This document shows positions 45,995 to 57,349 of a stretch of DNA of 64,000 nt, one piece after another. A program made the position numbers and the translations under genes. Source of the DNA: Pseudeuparius sepicola (lineage: Eukaryota > Arthropoda > Insecta > Coleoptera > Anthribidae); assembly GCA_963920635.1 (NCBI GenBank), contig OY987298.1, positions 142,884,257-142,948,256 of the forward strand, given 5' to 3'. Positions within the stretch are counted from its first letter, which is position 1, and every line of letters begins with the position of its first letter. Under the pieces are notes generated by a model. That model saw only the letters and a program-made list of their open reading frames with translations. It had not been told where the DNA came from and ran no database searches.

Positions 45995-46470
45995 CGACCC
46001 AAAAAAGTGACAAAACTTGGCATACGCGTGGCCTCAAAAATGCCCTCTAATAAGGGGGCTATTGCCCCCAAAATGGACAGTTTCGCAAACGGTTTTACAA
46101 AAATATTTCCAGAACGAATAACAAAAATAAAATTCTGAAATTTGGCATAATAGGTATGATATATGTGTGAGATTTGACAAATGTCACACAGATGTCTACC
46201 TCGGTTAATACCGAGGTGGATATTTTGACAGTTTTCATCATAGGCGTCCCAAGGGCTTAAATATACCCTCGAATATACCCCAAATTTATGGAGTGTGCTT
46301 TCTTTCACGATTTTTTTACAGGTGTATCACATTTCAAGGGTCAACGGGTATCTTTAACCCTTTGACCCCCCCATTTGTGTGACAAAAAACCACTTGACTG
46401 TCCACTTTGTGGGCTACTATAGTAGGGGGCATTTTGAGGCCAAGTTTGTTTTTTGGGTCGCTGGCTAATT
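45995..46470. repeat. Inverted repeat with GCGACCCAAAAAA ends
   Basis: GCGACCCAAAAAAGTGACAA and AATGCCCTCTAATAAGGGGG at the left are mirrored by CTACTATAGTAGGGGGCATT and TTGTTTTTTGGGTCGC at the right, around AT-rich sequence. No convincing open frame (113 codons on the minus strand at 45967-46308 run through one arm and are not gene-like). Confidence 0.7.
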
Positions 46471-46479
46471 TCAGGATAC

Positions 46480-47900
46480 CCTCTGTAGGGTATTCCATTT
46501 TAAAAACCTACCTTAGTATTGTTTTTTATGCATTTGTGAAACAGCCTATTTAAAAATAATAAAAAATATAAAATTTTACATTTGTTTGAAAAGATTTTTG
46601 TAGCTATCTCAAAATTTAAAGTGTTGATGGGTGCGGGCGGGATTGTTCGTTAGACATCCTATATACTATATTACTATCTCGTTAGTGTTACAAGTTTATT
46701 TGTTGTTGGTGAATTTTTTATTTGTAACATTGTTTGTGTAAAACACAAAAGAAGCTACACGCTTCAGGTGTGATATCTCTGCTTAATTAATTTCATCTAA
46801 CAATAACATTTTCAAACGCTTTGTTTATGCTTTCATCTTGCATATGCACCATCGAGCTGTAAATATGTAAATTAATCAAGAAAGCGCAATTAAAAGTAAC
46901 GACCAAAAGTAATAACCGAAGAAAAAGTGAAAAGCGCGTGCAAAAGTGTGCCAACCAATTGGGTATAACAAATATTCGCCACGACATAAAAACTCTCAAC
47001 CAACAATTCGCAAGACGTGTGTCATATGGCGTTTAATGTCGGTATAAACTTTTACTCTGTAATAATGGGGGACAATCAGAGGCATTATCGTGTCAAATCT
47101 GAAAGGTGAAATTTAAACATTTTTTTTATAGTGAATTTTGCAGAGCATAGTAATATGTAAATTATTCGCGAGTTTGTTTTGGGACAAGCAATGCAGAAGA
47201 AAATTTTAAAAGAATTGTCTGAAAAATCGTGCGATCTTTAACCTGAATACCTGAAAAGATCGTGACTCGGTTCTGGTGCTTAAGCATCTGGTTACTGCCA
47301 ATTTATGGGCGGAAACTTTGCGATTGAAATTTCAATTTCTAACGATAAATTTCACTGAAATTTAGGAAAGTAACTTTATATTTATTACGAATCAAAGGAG
47401 AGAAGGGTTTAGCAAGAAATCTGGAGCAATGTTCTATAGCCCTATTAGTTTTATTCAAGTATCAATAAATCTTACTATTTCAAACCTATTATCTCAGGAA
47501 TCTTGGAAATTTGATTTGTGGGCAGTGCATTACTTTTAACTCACTTAAAAAGACATTTGTAAAAAAAATTATTAATGCATAAAAAATATTCTGAATATTT
47601 TACATTTTCTGAAACTCCACAAATGCAGATATCTTTATAACCGACGTCAAAGTATAGTGTTAAAAGTAAATCGTTTCTATCACTGGTGTCTTAAAATGGC
47701 ATTTTTAACATTGACATAGGTAATGTAAAAGTTGTAGTTGTAATATCGTCTGTAGAAAATAAAATATTGTTATATTTAGTACTTAGTCTCCAGAATTTTT
47801 TTTTATCTAGGTATGTGCCTCTTTGTTCTGTTTGAAGGGTTGAATCACTCGCTACCCTTTCACAAAATAAAATGCCACTTTTAACACTAACATCATAAAT
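46480..47900. other. AT-rich sequence, nothing recognised
   Basis: No bounded element or exon. Open frames are short and AT-driven. Confidence 0.4.
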
Positions 47901-47902
47901 AA

Positions 47903-48846
47903 GAGCCGGCCGCATGATTTCAACTCTTATAATATTATAGAATAAGATGTTATGTAAAATGTAAACTTTTTTACTTGAAGCGAGTAGGTTGCCTCAGATA
48001 ATATGGGCCCGATCATTGTTATTTAAAGAAGTTGTGGTTAATTTTTATATTTTAATAATTACAACCCGTCCCACGAACATATTTACCTACTTACTTTTTC
48101 GCAAAAGCGTTTTGATAAATTCGAAAAGTGCCGTTCTAAAAATCGAAGGAGGGGTGGTAAATTTCTTAATTGTACTTTCCTCCAGTAGGTACCGAAAGAA
48201 ACCTCGAAAATCCGATATTTAACCGAATTTACCGGATTTTCAAGTTTCGGGAAACGGGACGGCTGTAGAATTAGCGAAATTGACGGGAAATCCCGAGGAA
48301 CCGCTCCTAGAAATTGCGTGTTTTTTCTCATTTTTTTTGATTCCCCAGAGCCCCGAGCCGAAATAACTTAGCTGTACCTCAGCGAAAAAGGGCAATTTCT
48401 GACAGTTTTCGGACTTTGGCGGGCAATGCAGACCATTCACGTAAAAAAGATGCGTCCCACCTGCGTTGGTCGTTTCTTTTCTCGACGAAAATCCTTAATA
48501 ACCCGAAAAACGCGTTTGAAAAAAAAATTTCCTGGGCATCAAACGGTATATGGCACTGGCTGTATAGCGGGACTTCGCACACAACTCGCGTCCCCGAGGT
48601 CCAGACTTGCCCCCGTCTTTCGCGCCGTATTTAACAGCGGAGGATTTTCGGGGCCCCGAAAATACGCCCATCGGATTTCTAAAGGACCAAGGGACCGTTT
48701 TTTTTTATTGTTGCTCCATGGGCCTTCTTTCCTATTTTGTTCTATAATCATACGATAGTAGATTTGCCTAAAAATTAACCACAACAATCTTATCTATAAT
48801 CTCATTCTATAATCTTATGAGAGTTGAAATCATGCGGCCGGCTCTC
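47903..48846. mobile_element. 944-bp element with GAGCCGGCCGCATGATTTCA ends
   Basis: GAGCCGGCCGCATGATTTCA at the left is exactly inverted at the right as TGAAATCATGCGGCCGGCTC. The inside is GC-richer (48230-48680) with several overlapping open frames on both strands, none with recognisable family features. A target duplication could not be fixed. Confidence 0.65.
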
Positions 48847-49061
48847 ATACTATAACAATTAATATTTTGCTGTGACAAATTGTATGTGAGTTACTTTTAA
48901 TTTGAGCAAATTTTTTAGATAATTTTTCAGAAATACTCCGAAATAATACAAGAAATCAAATTTGCCACGAAATCATGACACATACAAAAAATTACCAAGA
49001 GGGCATTTTTGTTTAAAATTAAAATATACGTAAGAAATTGAATACATTTTTATTGCTATAC

Positions 49062-49363
49062 AAGGTGGTTCCTTTTTTTTCCAAAAATAATTATACTAAT
49101 TACCTACTTCTACGCCACTGGTTGTTCAAGGTGTTTGATATTAACAGGTTTTATGCTAACCTATGGCGTTATAACGTGTACCAAATATGACTTAAATATA
49201 TCAACTAGTTTGGTAAATATTCAATAAAGACCACATGTTTCTTAAAACCTTAACACCCTGTAACTTTTTAATTGATATAGTTTATAATAGAAGGTGCGGT
49301 AATTTTTTTGTTTTCTAGCACCTGTTGAAGTGTCGCAGAATAAAACTGAATCACCCTGTATTT
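49062..49363. repeat. Worn MITE of the 8009-8394 type
   Basis: The right end GAATAAAACTGAATCACCCTG matches the right end of the element at 8009-8394; the left end (AAGGTGGTTCC) is weak. Non-coding. Confidence 0.5.
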
Positions 49364-49690
49364 TAAAAGTATAGGTATATAGGTTGATTATTTGACGAGT
49401 TTTGTTTTTTGTTTTTCATAGTTTATTAACCAAATAAATAAATATTTGTTTTTTAATGTTCCACTTTATATTACTGCACGCCACTGGAGTCCTGTAATAA
49501 ATTTCTGAGCGGTCGGAATCAATATACCTTTTACTATAGTACTGCTAGCAGGACTCTGTCGTCCTCGTTGAAGGACAAATGCATTTGCGGAACTAAGTCC
49601 TTCTAGCAGGACCTAGTCCCGGTACAAAAGTACTTCCGGAGGAGCTTCCAGCAGGACAACCTCTTGTACGTTCTATCATTAAAGTATATA

Positions 49691-51541
49691 CCCAAGCAGC
49701 ATTTTTAGTCGCCGTTACGTTCCGGCGACTTTTGTTTGCAACTTTAAAGTTGTGATTACTACTGATAGGAACGTAATTACTACGTTCCAATTACGTCCCT
49801 GCGACCAAAATGGGGAACATTTTGAGGGTGATAGATACGTAACGGCGACCACCTAGCAACTTACACCGCTACGACGCGCTTACGTTCCGGCAACGTGGTG
49901 GAGACGTAGCAGCGTGGTCACCGCTACTTTGTTGGATTTGTTTGCTTCTTTACATTCGCGTCCTCGCTTTGTCTTTGTCTAAATAATTAAAAAGTATTCT
50001 AGCCCAGCATCTTCCGTCATTTTTCAATAACCGTGGAAAATGGAAGTACCTAATATTTATTTTTAACTTATACTATCTATGAATAATGGTAGGTATAAGA
50101 AAGGTATTAATTTGCTGATTTATTTCTCGTTGCTAGGTTCAAGAAACTAAAACGATTGAAAATTTTCTGTCAAATATGACGTTGATAGATTGAAAAGTAA
50201 CAACGCGCCCTCTCAAAATGCATGTTTTAACATTTTTTTATCGAGAGGATAAATTACGAAAATTTGCGAAATTACCTAAAAATGCCGAAAAATGCTTTTT
50301 TAATATTTCTATAAGTTATACTAGTTCATTTTTGCTCAATTTTCTCTTTTTTGGGACTATTTTGAAGAAATAACTATTTCAGTACCAAAGGGAATTGACA
50401 TTTGATATTAATGGCGTCTATCATTTTATAAGAAAATATGGCGTAACTTTCAGTAATTACTTCTAAGTATTATTTACCTTAAAATGGCAGTTTGAAGGCT
50501 TTGCCACGTAACTGGTAGTAACGGCAACTAGACTTTTTTCACTTTAAAGTAATTCCTACCTTTAAGACGAGAATTAGTTTTAGATATTTTAAACTCTAAA
50601 GTCCCAATTACTACAAGAGAACTTCAAAGTTCCAGAAGCCTCGTTTAAGTTCCGAATGCTACTACTAGGTTCCATTTGAAACTTTAACTTATAATTTTTA
50701 TATGTGAGTGTTGTTTTCAGCCAGTGTGTGTTTCGTGCTATAATTCGAAATGTTGATATTTAAAATTGTAGCCACTCAAGAGAAGCGTTTTGTAATTTTG
50801 TATTGAAGACAAGTGCTCGTGTTTCGATTCGTTTCATCCAACTGCTGCTCTAAATTTCTATAAAATGTGAATGTGTGTCTATAATTTTTCTTCTTTCTAA
50901 TGGCTGACATTTTCATCACTTCGCAAAAACGACCCAATCCTTCAAACGATTGTAAGGAACTAAATGGAGTTTCCATTTTTGTCCCTATAGAAGTGACAGT
51001 TACTTTAAAGTATTTTTTTGTAGTAATTGGAACTTTCTAGTAATTTTAAAATGGACTGAGAAGTAAAACTTACCATACAGTAGTTTTCTCGAGTAGCGGG
51101 AAAGTTAATTTCACTTTAAATATGACTATATAGTTCCGTAACTTTGGAGGTATTTCTAAAGTCGCTAAGATGTAGAAGTTACTTTCACCGTTACCATAAA
51201 GTAATGAAAACTTTAAAGTGATAAACAAGTAACACAACAAAGTAATTGTGACCATTGAATATAACTTTAGAGTTAGCGTGACTTTAACGTAATTTTGCAT
51301 AGTAACAATTCCGTTCCAGATACTTCAAAAACTACTTAGAAGTACTGAAACCATAAAGTTCCAACTTGTAGTAATAATTACTACGTAATTACTCATACTT
51401 TCTCAATATAAGTAATAAAAACTAATAAGTCGATTTTTAAGTAATAATTACGTAACAACTACTTATTCAAAGTTCCCATCTCAGTTACCGCAACCACAGA
51501 ATATTTAGTTATTCTGTGCCGCAACTTTAATGCTGCTTGGG
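49691..51541. mobile_element. 1.85-kb element with CCCAAGCAGCATT ends and TATA duplication
   Basis: CCCAAGCAGCATTTTTAGT at the left and inverted ACTTTAATGCTGCTTGGG at the right, with TATA on both outer sides (49687-49690, 51542-51545). Near the ends the GTTACG-type motifs cluster (CGTTACGTTCCGGCGAC, GTAACGGCGACC, CTTACGTTCCGGCAACG at the left; GTTACCGCAACC at the right). The right kilobase is crowded with ACTTTAAAGT-like and GTAATTAC-like palindromic words in both orientations. No transposase was found, so it is non-autonomous. I cannot assign a superfamily. Confidence 0.85.
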
Positions 51542-51739
51542 TATAGGTACCTAAGTTATAGAAATAGATTCTTCATTTGATACGTATTTTGTCAACGAAA
51601 TCAAACTATGTGAGCTTTTTAAGAGTTATTTTGGCCAAAATTTTTTATTATATGTTAAGGCAAAAAATACAACAGATGATTTATTAAAAGAAGGAATACC
51701 TATCGCCGCAAGTATATAAACTTGCGCCATACTTTTGAT

Positions 51740-52009
51740 TTAGCCTGTATTGCAGGATTGCAGCTTTAACAAATGGGTTAAGGCCGGCATTGGAACGTGT
51801 CTAACTCCAGTTTTTCCAGTGCGAAGGCTATCGGTAGGTATTATGCTGTCCCGGCGAATAACATGAGCGTTCAGAGTTCCAGTTTCCGTAAAAACGATCT
51901 GCCTGATCGACAGTGAGCACTCGAGATCCAATCGAACCGATGAAAGCGTGTGTTCAAGAACGCTGAAGCGGAAACAGACTTTTTGTAATTTGGAGAGTAA
52001 GGTGGGCAC
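51740..52009 (-). pseudogene. Coding-like relic, possibly transposase
   Basis: An 89-codon minus-strand frame of normal composition contains QIVFTETGTLNAHV, faintly like the second-Asp region of Tc1/mariner-type transposases but lacking the D-E pair. Overlapping minus-strand frames (51871-52098) suggest shifts. Weak; it may be chance. Confidence 0.25.
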
Positions 52010-52809
52010 TCGATTTTCCGTTGAAAGGTGTGGAACAGGAGAGAAAATTTAATTATACTTGAAAATAGCATGCCGATATGCCATGGCCATAGAAACATGC
52101 ATCAACCATAAAATCGCTTTAAATAAAATTTTTACCGAAATAAACGCAAAATGGAAACAGATAATTTGGCTCTGCATACTGCCACTAGTATTAGCAGTTT
52201 TACGGCGCCTATAGGTAAATAGGTAAACAAAAAAAAATAACAAAAATCAACAGAAAATACAATGCTATTCATAAACTTTACATCAAAAAATGGCATGGGC
52301 TGCGACCTCACGACTCTCTTTAGGTGCAATATTTTTCAACATGTCCCGAAATTATGTTTTCAAAAAAATCGAATAATAAAAATTTTTGCCATTTGGTGCA
52401 AACTTTATGAATATCACTGTGTATTATTTATTAAAAAATAATGCCTATACAAAAAATCATGTGGTTCTTCACACAATCATGTGGTTCTTTGGTTTAAAAT
52501 AAAAGTAACACCTGTCATATAATATATAAAAAAACAACAAATTAAGTCTATTTTTTAATGGGTATAACACGTTTTTAAAAAAGGACTGAAAAACGAGGGG
52601 CGCATGCAATAGATGATAATAATAATTTGATGCATGCACTTGAGTTACTAACGTACCTATATTGAACTGCAATGGCAGCTACTACTTCTCTACACTCTTT
52701 ACGCTTATCTATTGCGCACGCGCCCCACGTTTTTCGAATCTTTATGGGGCTAAGAGAAATTATTTTATACTTTAAAAGCGTGTTAAGATAAAAAAAAATA
52801 AAATAAAAA
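52010..52809. other. AT-rich sequence, nothing recognised
   Basis: Short direct repeat CAATCATGTGGTTCTT near 52456-52490. The 125-codon minus-strand frame at 52575-52952 crosses into the next MITE and is not gene-like. Confidence 0.35.
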
Positions 52810-53160
52810 AACCTTTTTGAAAACAAGCTTTTATTTAAGCCATGTACTAAAACGAATAAAATAAGTTTAGGTTTTCGTAAAGATAATTCAATTCCAAGTT
52901 TTTGCAAATTGAAAAGCTGGTCGCGCGAAATGTTGATGAAAGTAGGTACCAATTAATTTCATTGGACAGTTATTGGTTGATAAGCAAGTACCTATTTGCA
53001 AACTATCTATGCATTTTTTTTCTTTACAATTCGCGCCACAAGCTTTTCAATTTCCAAAAACTTGGCGCAATTGGGAAATTAATTATTATCTTAACAAAAA
53101 CCTAAACTTATTTTATTCGTTTTAGTACATGGCTTAAATAAAAGCTTGTTTATAAAAAGG
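52810..53160. repeat. Palindromic MITE with AAGCTTTTATTTAAGCCATG ends
   Basis: AAGCTTTTATTTAAGCCATG at the left and inverted CATGGCTTAAATAAAAGCTT at the right, with paired inner blocks CAAGTTTTTGCAAATTGAAAAGC in drifted form. Second copy at 30290-30560 and one end near 13300-13370. Confidence 0.85.
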
Positions 53161-53214
53161 TTTTTCTTTATTTTCAATTTTATTTTGTGCTTTTTAGCAG
53201 GTAATAAGGTACCT

Positions 53215-53730
53215 ACATTCCCATGTCAGGAGGGTGATAAAGAAATTTAGTCGGCCATCTTGAGGCGGCCGTCATATTGGATTTCGTATGAAGTCATTCA
53301 CCTTATTGTTTTCTACCCGTCGAGCTCTTTCATTTGATACCCATGTTGGGTATCAAATAGGTAGTCCGCCATATTGATGTCATTAACTTTATCGTTTTCT
53401 ACTCTTTAAGCCCTTTCATTTGATGCCTTTATTAAGGTGGTTGACAAAAATACATCATCCGCCATCTTGGAGCGGCGGCCATATTGAATTTAGTGTGACG
53501 TCACTAACTTTATCGGTTTTCTGCTTTTCAAGCCCTTTCATTTCATACCCATATTAAGGGGGTTGACAAAAAATACACCATCCGCCATCTTGGAGCGGCG
53601 GCCATTTTGAAAGTATTACAATATCGAGTATTGCATAATTGTATTGTCACCGGAACTAAAAGTGTCTGCAAAATTTCAGCTCAATCGGATCAGCTTGCAA
53701 GATTCGACTCACACAGGCATACTAACAGGG
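53215..53730 (-). repeat. ~105-bp minisatellite, inverse of the array at 12817-13240
   Basis: Four imperfect units contain ATCCGCCATCTTGGAGCGGC and GGCCATATTGAATTT. The far side runs through TTGTATTGTCACCGGAACTA to ATACTAACAGGGCAAGTTA, the reverse complement of the sequence around 12295-12310 and 12830-12900. Unlike the other copy it lacks the GTAT/ATAC palindrome between these parts. Confidence 0.8.
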
Positions 53731-53880
53731 CAAGTTAAATAAAAGCTTGTAAAAATAACTATATTGGTCTTACTTACAAACAAAACAATGCACTTTATCA
53801 TACTAAAAGGTAGAAGGAATCAGTACCGTAACTAGGGCGGTGCGACCGGTGCCCCCGCACCGGGCGCAAAGTATCGAACA

Positions 53881-54115
53881 TGGAAATTAACCTACAATGT
53901 CCAGCTAAGAATATTAACAAAGAAAGATTTTTTAGTAATTAAAAATAATAAATAATGTTTTAGTGGCAGAGGTACCAGGTAAAATATATCAATTATTGTA
54001 AAATGCACTCCAGCCACCCGGCATGGCACTCCTACTGTAGGCACTTACCTGATATGCCACTAAAATATCCTTTATTATTTATAATTACAGGTACCTACTA
54101 AAAAAATCTTTCTTT
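53881..54115 (+). repeat. Unbroken copy of the repeat split by the LINE at 30780-32160
   Basis: AACCTACAATGTCCAGCTAA through TTATTATTTATAATTACAGG to AAAAAAATCTTTCTTTGT. The LINE in the other copy sits at the TTATTTATAATTACAGG point. The unit is partly palindromic (GTTTTAGTGGCA, TGCCACTAAAA). Confidence 0.8.
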
Positions 54116-54462
54116 GTCATTTATGAATGTCTTGTAATACGGATGTAACCCAGCTTTCGTTCAATGTTTTGAAATTCTTCAAGGCTAAAAAATATGTATA
54201 AATGTAAAAGATTCAAATAAAATTGTTAAAAAACACTATTAGATTGAAGTATTAATTTCTAGGTTTATAAAATGCAAAATACAAATGTATTTTATTATTA
54301 TTTGAATTTTTTACATTTAATACACATTTTTTAGCCCCGAAAAAGTTCAAAACATTAAACGAAAGCTTGATTATTATTTGAAAGAAGTAGGTATATTAAA
54401 TATTTTTTTTGGCTGCAAACCCGTAATTTTCAATTCTAAAATTAGTCCAATAAAGATGTGTT

Positions 54463-55187
54463 CAGGGTTGCTTGGGGACTGCCTATTGAGTGTTCAACCA
54501 AAAGATCACACTCGAACTCCTGGTACGAATAGAGCTATAGGGTGGTTTCCTAAACAATATGGGTGGTTTCCTAAACATTTTTATAGCAAAATGACCCTAA
54601 TAAAAGTTGTAGGAAATCAAAGTATGAACAACTTTTCCTCATAATTTTTTTGTATCTCTAATACATAACGAGTTACAGCGTAATACTGCAGGGGTGGCCA
54701 TGTAAACATTTTTTTTTAAATGACCTTAATAAAAGTTTTAGAGGATGAACTTCTGGTAAACTTTTTCTTATAAATTTTTTTGTGTATAAAATACTTAATG
54801 ATTTACGGAACATTATATTGCTTAATTAATTTTTGTCATATAATGCCCTGTAAGTCATTAAGTATTAGAGAAACTCGTATAAAACTTTTATTAAGGTCAT
54901 TTTTTTGTAAAAAATGTTTACAAGACCACTCCCGCAGCGCGAGGAATTTTTGTCAAATAAGTAATGAGCTGTAACTCGTTACGTATTAGAGATAAAAGAA
55001 AGAACTATGAGGCAAAGTTTTTCAGATTTTGATCCCCTACAACTTTGATTAGGGTCATTTTGCTCTAAAAAGTGTTTAAGAAACCACCTACATTGTTTAG
55101 GAAACCACCCTATAGCGCCATTCGTACCAGGAGATCGAGTGTGATCTTTTGGTTGTACACTCAGAATTCAGTCCCCAAGCAACCCTG
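54463..55187. mobile_element. 725-bp foldback with CAGGGTTGCTTGGGGACT ends
   Basis: CAGGGTTGCTTGGGGACTG and inverted AGTCCCCAAGCAACCCTG; arms continue through GATCACACTCGAACTCCTGG (drifted) and GGGTGGTTTCCTAAACA. TAATAAAAGTTTTA-type blocks repeat toward the centre. Non-coding. Confidence 0.88.
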
Positions 55188-55382
55188 AAAAAAATCATCC
55201 TGTTTTTATTTTTTTTGCAAAACTGACATCTTTGTTGGACAACAGTTTTGTTTTAAAGAGGGACACTTCAACAGATGATAAAAAATAAAAAAAAACGCAA
55301 TTTATTCCAAATGTAATATAGTTGCAAATTGTTATCATATACAAAGTTTTATAAGATTTCTGAAAATCTTGAGATTGAGATT

Positions 55383-56185
55383 ATTTAAATCGAAACTAAC
55401 ATACTTACTACATCTTTATGCCGTTTGATGTTAATATTAGCGACTTTTCAGAGCTTTTTTAAGGTTTACGTAGGTACCTACTGTATAATTTCATATCATA
55501 CATATTTGAACCCATGTCTCATCTGAGAAATGGAATTTTAAATCACAGGTGTGAGTTAGGGGGCCCCAGACAGGAGGTTCAAAGGATACCGTCCATGTGT
55601 CAGGTGCTCTGCAAGAAATAATTTGTGTCAACGCTAAATTATTATTAACATATTTATAAATTATCTTTTTTTTAATAAACATGAACGGGCGTATAAAATT
55701 TCCCTAGTATTTTCCTATACAGGAAATATGTCAGAAACATTTTTAAAGCAATTTTTTAGGTAAGCAATAATAATATTATACACTGACACCATCTGACACT
55801 ACTGAGCGTTGGCCCAACCTGGGCCGACACTATATTAAAGACCCGAGCATGAATAATTTTATTGTTGTTTGCGGATTGGGGTGGCGCTAGTTTATGAACA
55901 AAATGACGACTTTATTATAGGTTATGGGGGGAAGGTATTGTTTGTAATTTGTAATGCTAGATGTGTTTTGAGCTTTGAACATAAATGCAGACGCGAACTT
56001 TCCTCTGTCAGAAGACATAAATGGATAACTTAACTGCTGTAAAAAGATTAGATTAAAAGAGCCATAGATAGTCAGAAGCATTGTAGAAACCGCCCGCAAA
56101 AAAATCACGGTACTACACCAACCCTCAAACATTAATTTTGGAGAGAAAACAATCAACAAAACAGATAAATTGTAATGTCTTACAA
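55383..56185. repeat. Inverse shorter copy of 28395-30075
   Basis: CTAACATACTTACTACATCT through CACTGACACCATCTGACAC and on to AACAGATAAATTGTAATGTC is the reverse complement of the two ends of 28395-30075. It lacks that copy's GC-rich middle. Confidence 0.8.
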
Positions 56186-56633
56186 TCAGTAATCAGTTTA
56201 CTCCGTCTTTTGCGGGACTAAAGTGCGGCATTTACTCCCTTGGGACTAAAATATTTTAGTCCCGAGGGAGTAAAAAATTGAGTTCCTTATTTGGGATTAA
56301 AATCAACAAAAACGATAGAAACTGTGACCAACTATGTACTTCAATCAATAACATTAATTAGGTAGGTTTGAGATTTGGCACCGGGATTTGGCACAGGGCT
56401 CAATCTAGGCAAGTTACGGCTCTGGAAGAAATTTGTAGAAGGTATATTGAGAAAAAAGTTTTATGACTTCGTAATAATTACCTCTGTACCAGTTTAAAAG
56501 ATAATCTAAAGAAACATCAAATAAGGGCACAAAATTTGACAAAAAATGCATTTTGTAGTGTTATTCACAATCTGCTAATTGTTTCCTGAAATAAAAATCT
56601 TCTAAGTCATTTGGTCGCCACCGATTTTCAGCC

Positions 56634-56830
56634 TAATAGCGTTGACTGATATATTATTAAAGACTGCTCACTGTCACGTCTGACACATTTTTGGCTCACC
56701 ATGCGCTTTCCGGAGATAAAATACAATGTAGAATACATTGTTAGCCATCAGAGCCACCTGTTTTCCAGGACATAAAGCTATAGGCGTGAGAAGTCTTTAT
56801 AAATACGTCAGTCAACGCTAATAGCGTTAA
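56634..56830. mobile_element. ~195-bp MITE with AGCGTTGACTGA ends
   Basis: TAATAGCGTTGACTGATATA at the left and inverted TACGTCAGTCAACGCTAATAG at the right, followed inward by TTAAAGAC / GTCTTTATAA. Non-coding. Confidence 0.75.
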
Positions 56831-56852
56831 TATTTTGAAAAAATTAATGTTA

Positions 56853-57344
56853 GTGCACGGCCACACATAAGGCGGACGGCGGACCGGAGAGCAGAGCGGA
56901 GATGGTAGCGGAGAGTTCAAAAATTTTTAGGAAATTTTTAGTCGCGAACCCCTATGGGACATAACTCATGCACATCACCTCAACCGAGGTGTTTTAGACA
57001 AACTTTGGGTTGAAATTTCTAAAATTACTTTTGTACAGATGATAGAATTCACCAAGTGTTTCCCTGCTTAGGTTTATTTCATGTACCCACTCTGCGCGTT
57101 TATTTTGCAAAATCCAAAATTTGAGTTGCGAATTTTCACATAAAAATAATGTAGAAATTGACATTTTTATAGCTGTTTCTATGAAGTTCGACTTTTCAAT
57201 GTTTCCACTTTACTTCCAACCTCTGTGCGCAATACGCCTTTCAAAGCTGTCACAATCCGCTGACTGTGTGGACACTACCCGCACTACTCTCCGCTTTCCG
57301 CTCTGCTCTCCAGTGCGCCGTCCGCCTTATGTGTGGCCGTGCAC
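56853..57344. mobile_element. 492-bp Harbinger-like MITE, TTA duplication
   Basis: GTGCACGGCCACACATAAGG at the left and inverted CCTTATGTGTGGCCGTGCAC at the right, continuing inward as CGGACGGCG / CGCCGTCCG and GAGAGCAGAGCGGA / TCCGCTCTGCTCTC. TTA flanks both (56850-56852, 57345-57347), the typical 3-bp PIF/Harbinger duplication. No coding sequence. Confidence 0.85.
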
Positions 57345-57349
57345 TTATA

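Larger units (their letters stand above)
53821..56424. mobile_element. 2.6-kb hAT-like element filled with later insertions
   Basis: Left CAGTACCGTAACTAGGGCG, right inverted form ending CAAGTTACGGCTCTG (CAG-x-x-CCGTAACT in both). The flanks are GAAGGAAT (53813-53820) and GAAGAAAT (56425-56432), an 8-bp duplication with one mismatch, as hAT insertion makes. Inside are a repeat (53881-54115), a foldback (54463-55187) and another repeat (55383-56185). No transposase remains. Confidence 0.65.

Noticed and set aside
45967..46308. 113-codon minus-strand frame
   Set aside because: Runs through one arm of an inverted repeat; the mirrored arm does not keep the frame.
48083..48787. Several 66-110 codon frames on both strands
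   Set aside because: All lie in the GC-richer centre of an inverted-repeat element, overlap mutually and match no family I recognise.
51740..52009. Definite Tc1/mariner transposase
   Set aside because: Only a faint resemblance (FTETGTLNAH) without the catalytic D-E; listed at low confidence.
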